Assembly (NCBI GenBank): GCA_009746045.1
Contig: RPFO01000213.1
Span: 5,844,927-5,904,926, forward strand
Direction of reading: 5' to 3'
Length of the DNA: 60,000 nucleotides
From: Mesostigma viride
Taxonomy: Eukaryota > Streptophyta > Mesostigmatophyceae > Mesostigmatales > Mesostigmataceae
Position numbers and translations under genes: made by a program. Below, in pieces: positions 34,550 to 44,900 of the stretch (positions are counted from its first letter, which is position 1; the number at the start of each line of letters is the position of its first letter). Below the pieces are notes generated by a model, which was given only the letters and a program-made list of their open reading frames with translations, was not told where the DNA came from and did not search any database.

Positions 34550-35637
34550 GGTTTCTTCCAAAAATCAAGGTGGGGAAGCACCTGTTACACCGGCCCTGGG
34601 CAGACGACGTTCGGAACTCTACTCGCCGACGTTGTAAGCGCCCGCATCTACCCAAAAACTGCTGGCCGGCATGCGAAACACATGACAGGAAAAGAAGCTA
34701 ACTTCCGCCGTCTCAATTGAGAAGCTAAGGCAACAACCAGCAGAGCCAAGCCGGGAAAAAAAGGCAGGGTAGCTATCAAATACGCCTCCCCTGTCGCCCG
34801 ATGACCGTCTCGACGGTGTTCAAGTGTCACGTTCGAGTGCAGAGTGTTGACGTGCCTTTCCCTTCAGTCCTCCCATGCCATGCCAACTACAGTGAACTGT
34901 ACTGTAAAAAGCGCGAAAATCTTAAGTAGACCCCAGGCGGCCCAGTTGGTTTCCCTGAAAAACCTGCCAGCCCTGTACTGTACAGTAAACGTTGTTAGTG
35001 TTGTTGTTGGGTCCCACGCCGTCCCAAGCCCTAAACGTTGTTCAAGTTGTTGTTGTTGTTGTGCATACAGTACTGTAATAATGTGGTACAGTACTGTAGG
35101 TGATCTGTTTAGAAGGGAGCATCATGTTGCCATACCAGGGAAGCCAGGTGACACGCTTGAATATGCTTGATTCTTGCATTTCCGTACAACGGAAGTAGAT
35201 ACCCGTCCTATAACTAAAAAATTTTTAGCACTACTGTAAGGGATTTGGATTGTTAGTTAGCCAGTCAGCCGGTCATAGCCAGACGGGATGTGGAACTGTG
35301 GATTGTAGCAGCAACAAACCAGTTGCGCGCGTCATGGTTGCGCGCTTGACTGAAATTGGAAAACCGCGCCAGCGTGCGCCAGCAGCCCAGTAATCGTGAA
35401 CATACATCGTGTACCGGAGTGTCAGCAGACAGCAGTTACGAGGTTTCGGACTTACGGTAGTCTACTGACGGGCAATTATGCCACTGGATACGGCCGATAA
35501 AACCCGAATAAACAGTCCTTGCCTTCGCGAAAGGGCAAAGCTGCTGCATTTCGAGACCGATATCGGGCATTACGTGAATTATGCTAACAATTATTAAAGG
35601 CATATTTGCCTGATGACGCTAATTTGTGATAGAGGGG
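34550..35637. promoter_or_regulatory. divergent upstream region, RPT4 (-) and DPP (+)
   Basis: A 1.09-kb region between opposite starts. Three perfect 12-bp palindromes made of TACTGTA/TACAGTA lie at 34976-34987, 35066-35077 and 35087-35098, with a half site at 34900-34906 and a (GTT)n stretch at 35046-35060. The role is unknown; they are candidates for a shared regulatory or structural element. Confidence 0.5.
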
Positions 35638-38600
35638 ATGACAGATGAGGCAATTTCAATTGACGACATCGTTCATTACCCACTTCCCGGCTACGACGCT
35701 CCTGGCTCAATTTCCTTTGTAGACGACGAGCACATATGCTATCTGTTTTCGCTTAAGGGGACATTATCGCGTGCTTTATTTTCATTCTCAATTGTCACGC
35801 ATAAACATGCGCTCGTAGCCCAGGCGCCGCATGGAGTTGTCGAGGAAGCGTCGCTCCATGCAACCGAAAAGCTTCGGCGAGAAAGGCTTCGTGAGAGAAC
35901 CTTAGGAGTCACTCGTTACGAGTGGGCAAAAGGCGGCCCGGTGCCTAGGCTGCTCGTGCCTCTTCCCGATGGGGTGAGTTTGCGGCGGCAGCCCTTTTGT
36001 CGAGCAGAGACATGGACATGTGGTCGCCTTGAATCAGACTTATACCAGTCATATTCGTCTAAAAATTCCAGGTAAATTTGTTGCTGTACGAGGTAAACGT
36101 CGCGTGTTACAACCTGATAGCGGCCGTCGTAATGTGTTGGCAAGGTTGGGGAGTTCCAACGGTGATCCGGCGGTAGCGCAGTCGGAAGCACGCAGCCGCG
36201 GTGGGGAAGGTCAACTCGGCATTCGGGGGGTTAGTGAACGTTCTCGCGTTTCGGGCACCTTCTGCAGGACGCCCCAGTGATTACACGTCATTTTCGTTAC
36301 GACTCATTTTGAAAAACTTGCCCACCGTATGCTAGTCCCCGTATGCTAGTTATTGTTGTGCTTCTGTAAACTTTCCTCCGGCACAGCATCCTCATGTCTG
36401 CCTCTGTAAGTCACTGGCTATGGGGAACCGACCACGGGATCATATGCTGGGCTAGTGCACGGGAGGGCGTTGTTGTTGAACCAGTGGGGTCACTTGCTGA
36501 GGGGGGGACGATGTACGTGCATGCATGGCCGCGCAATTATGTTTATCTTTCCCGATTAATTAAATTTAAATAAAAGCATACTTCCCCGATGCCTTAGGCC
36601 CATGCGAATCTCGAACCCATCGCAAGCGTAATCATATGGCTGGATTAGATTGCACATGCACAGCCACCAATGCCACAGGAGGGCATGGTGGATAGCCTGG
36701 GCGATCGTAACCCTCCTCTTGCGTCAAACAGCTGCGTAAAACAACTTGCGTAAAACAGCTGCGTAAAACAACTTGCGTCAAACAGCTGCGTACCATGTAT
36801 GGCTCCCAATGCTGGCACCCGTGCGTTCCTGTGCCTGACACCTGTAACATTTTCTTCCTGGTCCCCTTTCTCCTCATGGGGTGTGTGCTGGGTCGTTATT
36901 ATCTCTAGCTCCACCTGCTGGCCTTCACCGACAAATATTTTACATGCATGGGGGCCCCCACCTGCTGAAAAATATGAATGTGCATATGCCGCCCTCCTAC
37001 CCCACGTGCAGATATTCGTGCAGGACGGGCTGTCGGCGCCGCTGCGGCTGCTGGCAGCCAGCAACCCGCTGTCAGTTATTCTGGAGCCGCAGATATCGCC
37101 CGATGGCCGCCTCGTCGCGTTCGTGTGCGAGGACGAGATCTACGTGCTACCAGTCGCGGGGGGGAGGCCTGTCCAGATAACGTCGGGGGCACGCGGGACT
37201 GACAGGGTAATTAAGATATTATCTAGTTACAGTAGCCGTAAGTTTATTACTGAGTAATCATGGTGAATGACTAATGTCTAATGGATATGACTAATTGGTT
37301 AAGGGTTCGTGATGTATTATGACCGTCGAAAGATGAAGTATATTAATAGAGACCGCAAGCAACCCACGAAGCCGCGGGGGAAGTAGCTGCTTGAGACTGC
37401 TGGTACTTTGAATGTCCACGAACAATAGGGAATGAACCAAAGCAAGTCAACTTTGCATTGAAAACGAAGTTTTCATGATATGTTTTTGGATTTATAGTTA
37501 AGTCACCATTGTATGGAAAACTGAAGGGGGGGCGGGGGGGGGGGGGGGGGGGGGGGGGGGGTATAAAAAATCAGTTTGTATCGAACAAAGTTGATCGTCG
37601 ACTAGTCTTATCGCCGACGCGATTATCTAGTGTAGCAGTCCCTGTCACGATGTCTGATTGCTGCGTTATCTGCCACCTGCCTGGATTCCTTGATGTTTCG
37701 TTCGCCTTCCTTTTATTCCTTGCTTTCAAGACATCTCCTCAAGGCGGCTTATTTTAACCCTCCCATTGTTTGCCCTTTTGGGGCAGAAACCTTTCTTTCC
37801 CAAAGCATGCAAGTTACCTTCCTGTGAGTTTCCCTCGTGAGTCGTTTTCAAAGAAGCGGTCCCTTAGCCACGGCGCATCACATTTCAGATCCGCACGCAA
37901 ATAGCAGTGTCAAAATAATTTTGTTGGAGGCCCACATCGTGCTCTATTGGAGGCCTCACATTCAGATCTATTGGAGGGCCTCACACTCTGTTCTATTTAG
38001 GGCCTTCTTACAGTCCTGCCCTCTTGTACCTTGTGGCTATTTGCGATGACGGCTGCAGACAGTTTTAGCTTGTGCGACTGCTCAAGGAAGTAAGGCTGAC
38101 CGACTGGCTACCGTTGATGATCGCTCGCCTTCCCCGTGTGGCTGTCCTCCTTTTCTTGCTTGCAGACCCATGGATTGGCCGAATACATCGCTCAGGTGAG
38201 CAAGCATGTGGCATTGGCCAGGATTATAACGAGAGCATATTGGGTATTGGTTGATAAAGCCAGCACATATGTTTAGTGAGACAGCTGATGAGAAGCTATA
38301 TTGATTCGCTAAGTGCATGTGTGTATTGCTTTCTCGATACAGGCACATTTTAACCTAGCCGATCAGGATCGACCACACACGTAGGACTCCCTGCCACCCC
38401 GGCTTTGATGTTCATCAAGGTACGGTTGTTTATTCATCAATGGTTGGTTGGCTTATGGATGCATCCTTCACGTGGTGCCTGTCCATGTACAGTGAAGTCA
38501 CATTCCTTCAGGGACCTCATTCCAGGAACATTATGTAAATTATGGCCACAACGTAAAAAGGTGTGAGCCTTTGCCAGGGAAGCAATCGGCTGTGCTATCG

Positions 38601-41600
38601 CCCCCCCCCACACACACATCTAAGATTGGGGTCGGACCAATCCAGGGCTCGCAACCTTAAATTATCATGCTAGCATGATTTGATTCTACTAAGTTCTACT
38701 ATCTACGACTACTCTACTACTAGTAGAGGTCAAATCCAGGGTGTCATAATCTTAAACATGGGATTCTTAAACATGGGTGTGTGTGTGTGGGGGGGGGGGG
38801 GGGGGGTTGTTAACTGCCGCTCCCCTGTCTCCCCGGTATGTCATCTCTTTATTTGGAGTATCAAGCACGTAGCAGGAAGGATGTCAAGCTGTGACAATCT
38901 CGCGTGTGCCAGTTAAACATCCGCCGATGCATGTTTGCTATACCAACTCCTTAAGAGCGTTCCTATCTGCCAAGTTGCTGCTGAAGGTGTTCTTGCCTTA
39001 CTGCTCCTTTTCACAGGCTTGGTCGTTGTGATGACCCGTGTCTACACATGCACTCGCACGACGAAGAAAATGCCCGACCCGACCTAGCCCAAGCCAGAAT
39101 AACCCAACACAAACCAACACAAACCAACACAAACCAACACAAACCAAACGAAACCAAAGCAAAGCAAACCAAACCAAACCAAACCAAACCAAACCAAACC
39201 AAACCAAACCAAACCAAACCAAACCAAACCAAACCAAACCAAACCAAACCAAACCAAGCCAAACCAAACCAAACCAAACCAAACCAAACCAAACCAAACC
39301 AAACCAAACCAAACCAAACCAAACCAAGCCAAACCAAACCAAACCAAACGAAACCAAAGCAAAGCAAACCAAACCAAACCAAGCCAAACCAAACCAAACC
39401 AAGCCAAACCAACCCAAACCAAACCAAACGAACTCAACTCAACTTTTGCCAGATCAAACCCACCTATCTTTAAAGGATCTCCACCACCACCACCACCACC
39501 ACCACCACCACCACCACCACCACCACCACCACCACCACCACCACCACCACCACCACCACCACCATCACCACCACCACCACCACCACCACCACCACCACCA
39601 CCACCACCACCACCACCCAAGAAAAGTTTGAACAATGGTTCCCACAGGACGAGATGTCGCGCCGACCCAAACCAATTCAAGCCTATTAAACCCACATATA
39701 AACAATCCTTACCACCACCACCCCCTCCACAACAACAACACATCCCACAGGAGGAGATGTCGCGCCGCGTCGGCTTCTGGTGGTCCCCCTGCAGCACGCG
39801 GCTGGCGTTCACCCAAGTCGACGCGTCCGCGGTCCCCCCATTCCACATCGTGCACCACGCCGCGCCACCCCATGCCGCGGGCGTGGCCGAGGAGACCCAC
39901 CACTACCCGTTTGCGGGGCAGGCCAACACGCAAGTGCGGCTCGCTGTGGTGTCCCTGGCTGGGATCCCAGAGCTCATGTTCGATGATGTGCACCAGGGGA
40001 CAGCGGTGAATAGTCAGGCCCACGAGGGGGGGCAGGCCGAGCTTGAGCAAGGGCGGGAGATAGACAAGAAGAAGGGGAGGGAGGAGGAAGGGGAGAGGGA
40101 GAAAGAGAGGGAGAAGGAAAGGGAGAGGGAGATGGCGCAAGGGAGGGAGCGCGGGGAAGGGCGAGGGCAAGGGCAAGAACAGGGGAAGGAGCGGGGCAAG
40201 GAGGGGGAGAGCTTGAGAGATGACGAGAGGGAGCGGGAAGGGGGCCGCAGCGGCGATGACGGTGCCAGCTGGTGCAACGAGAGCATTGACTGGGGGGTCT
40301 ACGAGTCCCTGTCCGTCCCCGAGCCCGTCTGGATGGACCTAATCTGCGCGCCCCTGGGCGGGGGCGACAGCGATGGCAGCGACGGCGGGGGAGGCCCGGA
40401 GGGTGGCGGCCAGAACGGGAGAGAGGCGGGGGGCGGGGGCCGGCCGGGTGGGGCGTCGTGGGTGACTGTGGCGGACGAGGAGCTAGAGTATCTGGCGCAG
40501 GTCGTGTGGATGCCTGATGGAAGCCTGGCGGCGGTCGTGCAGAACCGTGCACAGACGATGGTGCAGGTGGGGGATGGGTTATTTCACATTTTCCTCATGC
40601 CTCCTTGGTCGGCGCTTAATTCAGTCACGATGGTGCAGGTTCGGATTGCGCTGCCTGTCTGGTGTGCCTGCATGGTGCCTATTCTCCGTATCATGAGCAC
40701 CCCTATTTGATGGTGCCTATTCTCCGCATCATGAGCACTTCCCCGTGGCTGTCCCCAACAAAACTGCCCAGCTGCTGCAGATTTGTTTCGTGCTGTGCAG
40801 GCCAGGGCATCTAAAGACATCATGATTGGTCCTTTTCTATGTACTACTACATACTTCATGTCATGGCGGCTGCCTTGTCGTTATTGTGATGACTTTTTTT
40901 AGCCCGTTGTGTAGCCCATGCTAAGTTCGCCCATGTTGTAGCCTTCTATTGGCCGTGGTACAGCCCATGCTTTACCGGTGTTGTAGCCCTTTTTTCACCT
41001 CATGTTGCAGACCTTTTTGCTACCAAGAAATAGTGGTAGCATAACACTTAACAACCTTTTCACTTAAAATAGTGTTAGCATAACACTTAATAACATTTTC
41101 ACTTAAAATAGTGGTAGCATAACACTTTATAACATCTTCACTTAAAATAGTGGTAGCATAACACTTTATAACATTTTCACTTAAAATAGTGGTAGCATAA
41201 CACTTGATAACATTTTCACTTAAAATAGTGGTAGCATAACACTTTATAACATTTTCACTTAAACACGACCTGCTGAGACGGGCGTCCTTACCAAATGTAC
41301 CGCTACCCTATCATCCTGCACTGTTCTCGGCGGTTGTTTGTCTCACGTTCCTGCGCTGTTCTCGGCGGTTGTCTGTCTCACGTTCCTCCAATACAGCGAC
41401 TTACCCTTGGTACATTTCCTGCGTCGGCAGCGTGCAGTTGTCACAGTAACCACATGTGTCATCACCCTGCCTGCACCCATCGCCATACATGGCGCCATCC
41501 ACGGCCCTCAAGCGCCGCCCCCCCCCCCACACCCACCCACCCACCTGTTGCCATATTGCCTCCTTCCTCCCCCATATGCCATGTTGCCCCCCCATGATCT

Positions 41601-41865
41601 GCGTCAAGTCATGACCACCACCACCACCACCACCACCACCACCACCACCACCACCACCACCACCACCACCACCACCACCACCACCACCACCACCACCACC
41701 ACCACCACCACCACCACCACCACCACCACCACCACCACCACCACCACCACCACCACCACCACCACCACCACCACACATCATATTATTTTCATGTTGTCTA
41801 TTCGTGCCATGTTGCCCTCCTTATCGATGTCATTGCATGCTCCCCCCTCCTCCCCACATACATCC

Positions 41866-41942
<77 letters not shown>

Positions 41943-44900
41943 AACGCCAGCTCTTCAAGTTCGATGTCACCACGGGCGCGCGCACGCGGCTCCTGCGTGA
42001 GACGCACAACGTCTGGGTCAACCTGAACGAGTGCTTCACGCCCCTGGCGGGGGCCCCCTTCTCCCCCTGGCGCGGCGGCTTCCTGTGGGGCAGCGAGCGC
42101 TCGGGATTCTGCCACCTGTACCTGTACGACGCGTCGGGCACGCTCCTGGCGCAGCTCACGCAGGGCGAGTGGGTCGTCGAGCGCGTCGTGGGGGTGAACG
42201 AGGGGCGGGGCGTGGTATATGTGCTCGGAACGTTCGACTCACCCTTGGAGATGCACCTGTATAAAGTGCCCCTGCCGGCGCCAGCAACGTGGGCAATGGC
42301 AGGGGCGGGGGCGACGGGGGCGGCGGCGGCGTTATCGTCCTCATCCCTTGGGGGCTCGCCGGGTGAGGCGGCGGTTGGTGCACTCGTGACGGCGGATGGT
42401 GATCATTTTATGGTGATAATTTTATGATCCTCGCGATGAGATGATCCCCTACAGGCCTGGTTCGTCAGGCTGGGCGAGTGCATGAGGCTTGGTTAGCATG
42501 CAGTGTCACGCCGTGAGCGCAGTTAGCATTCGTTAAAGGCTGTTCTTTAGAGGTTACAAGAGCCGTGCACGGCAAGTGTAGCTGCAAGATGGTGGAGTCT
42601 TTGTGGAGGGGAGCCCACGGTGATGCGTTGAAGGTGGTGGAGTCTTTGTGGAGGGCAGCCCATGGTGATGCGTTGAAGGTGGTGGAGTCTTTGTGGAGGG
42701 GAGCCCATGGTGATGTGTTCAAGTATTGGTAGTGTATCAGGATGGTTTGTTTTGGTATTGGTATTGGTATTAGTGTTGCTTTCTGGAAGTATCAGTTTGT
42801 CTTTTCATGTTCTGTGTATAAGGGATATCCGCTGATCCAGGCCGCACGTGGGGAGATGTCTGACGTTGTGGGTGGTGTGGTGGGTGGGGAGATGTCTGAC
42901 GTCGTGGGTGGTGTGGTGGGTGCGTTAGTGGTTCTGAGGGATGGATGTCATCAGAAGGATGACTGGCCGGGTGGAGGTTCGAGGCATCGACTTTGACAAT
43001 CCATGTTGCACGGGGTTGATGCTGTTGGATGTTGGTGGAATTATCTTATGCACTTCACAGATAGACACTCGATAAAATGGGGGCCCACCCGTGTTCCGCC
43101 CGCCCTTGCCCGAATCTCTGCTCTCTCCCTTTCCTTTTCCTACTCCCGAGTGCGCTGGCACTGACAGCGTCACTTGACAAAATAGGGTTCAAGATTGGGG
43201 TCAAGGTACCTGTGACGAGATATGGGTTGTCCTATGTGGGCAGTAGGTCTTAGCGGCATGACTGCCAGTCACTAGTTAGCTTTTTTTAAAAAAATGGTAG
43301 TCAATTAATCATTTCCCCCCATGGCTGCCTTGCCCACCGAACCAGGACGGCGGTGTGAGCCCGACCCAAACTCGGCATCCAGTGGCGACAATCGCAGCAC
43401 CGGGACCAGTGGCGCGAGTGGCAGCAGTACTGGCGGCGGCAGCACTAGCGGCGGCGGCAGCAACAGCAGCAACGGCCCCCTGACGGCGTCCCCCATCGCG
43501 ACCCCCACGCGGCTCACGCGGGGCTCCGGTCGGCACGCGGTGGTGGTGCACGCGCGGCTGGGCTGCTTTGTGGACACGTTTGACAGCATACACGTGCCCC
43601 CCACGATACGCCTGTGTGCGCTCGAGGACGGGGCAGAGCTGTGTGACATCTACAGGTGACTGCTCGGCTATCTATAGAACACCGGTGCTTGCTTGGCTAA
43701 CTACAGGATAGACTTGATCAGATTCAACGCGTTGGATGTACTTGTGGTGTAATACTGGCGGTCAATTGTGATGTATGGGTGAGGGCGGGGCGGGGGTGTG
43801 GGACGTCTAAAGGTGGGCTGTTTAGGGTTTGTTCGCGGTTGACTGTGAACCCCAAACCTTCAACCCTAACCCCCAAACCCTGGACTTGAAACCCTAGGGG
43901 CGGAGCTGTGATGCGCATCAGGTACTTGTTTGGCTGCTTTTAGAGTAAGCATTGTGCTTCAGACATGTGCATGTGTGTGACTTGATGGGTGTTGACAGGG
44001 CCGGACAGGGCCACATATCCCAGGTGGGCCGTTGCTGCCTGCAGACAAAATGCAGAGCTCAATTGGGTGTCGTACATAGGACACTTTCACGGTATTGCGC
44101 CCAGGAATGTGCCCAGGAATGTGCCTCTACAGTAGACAGCAGCTTTGTTGTGTCTTCTCGGTGCCAAGTCATGGTTCCAAAACATGGTGCCATTTTTTTT
44201 TTCTCGCCGCGTGCCCATTCTTCTTAATTACTCTCTCGGGAGCATAAGTGGTTGCGTGCCTCCTCACAGGTTGCGTGCCTCCTCACAGGTTGCGCGCCTC
44301 CTCACAGGCTGCGTGCCTCCTCTCAGATTGCTTGCTGGCGTCTCCGTGTGCGCTGTTTTGGATATCCGCGCACGTCTTTGTGTACTTTGCGGTGTGTGGG
44401 ATTAGGTGCTGAGGTGCCATCGTCTAGTTCACAAGTTCAACAACCACATACTGTGTCTGGTGGCGCTGCAAGGCCGTGTGCGCGTCTTGCGGTGCAACTG
44501 CATACGCATCTGGTGCATCCGCAAGGCTGTCCTTTGTTCGCTTTATCGAAATCGTGCACTTCATTTCCACCCCCTGACATTCACCCTCCGCCCTCCCCCC
44601 CCATTTGCCAGCCCCTTTGTTTTTTTACGTTTCTGCTCCATCGCCCGTGTCACGCGCGTCCTCTCTACTTCAACCTGTCCCACCGACCATCTGCCTATTT
44701 CACTGCAGTGCGAGTAACACTTGAACGCTGTATTCCCAACCTTCATCTCGTCTTGCCACCTATCGCTTGTGCCCCTCTTCCTTGAATGCATAATGATACT
44801 ACTATAATGATGCTGTACTCCCATACTTAATCCTGTTGCCCATTACTTTTTCCCTTCTTATTTCAATTATAGTAATACGGTACTTCAATACAAGCAAGGC

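Noticed and set aside
36150-36200. tRNA-like ggcggtagcgcagtcggaag
   Set aside because: Only a D-arm-like stretch; no T-loop or acceptor partner found. It lies in DPP intron 1.
39038-39848. Poly-His, NQTKP and FGLVW frames
   Set aside because: (AAACC)n and (CCA)n satellites in a DPP intron.
43858-43900. Interstitial telomere
   Set aside because: CCCTAA/CCCTAG motifs are few and irregular; more likely chance or part of a duplicated intron segment.
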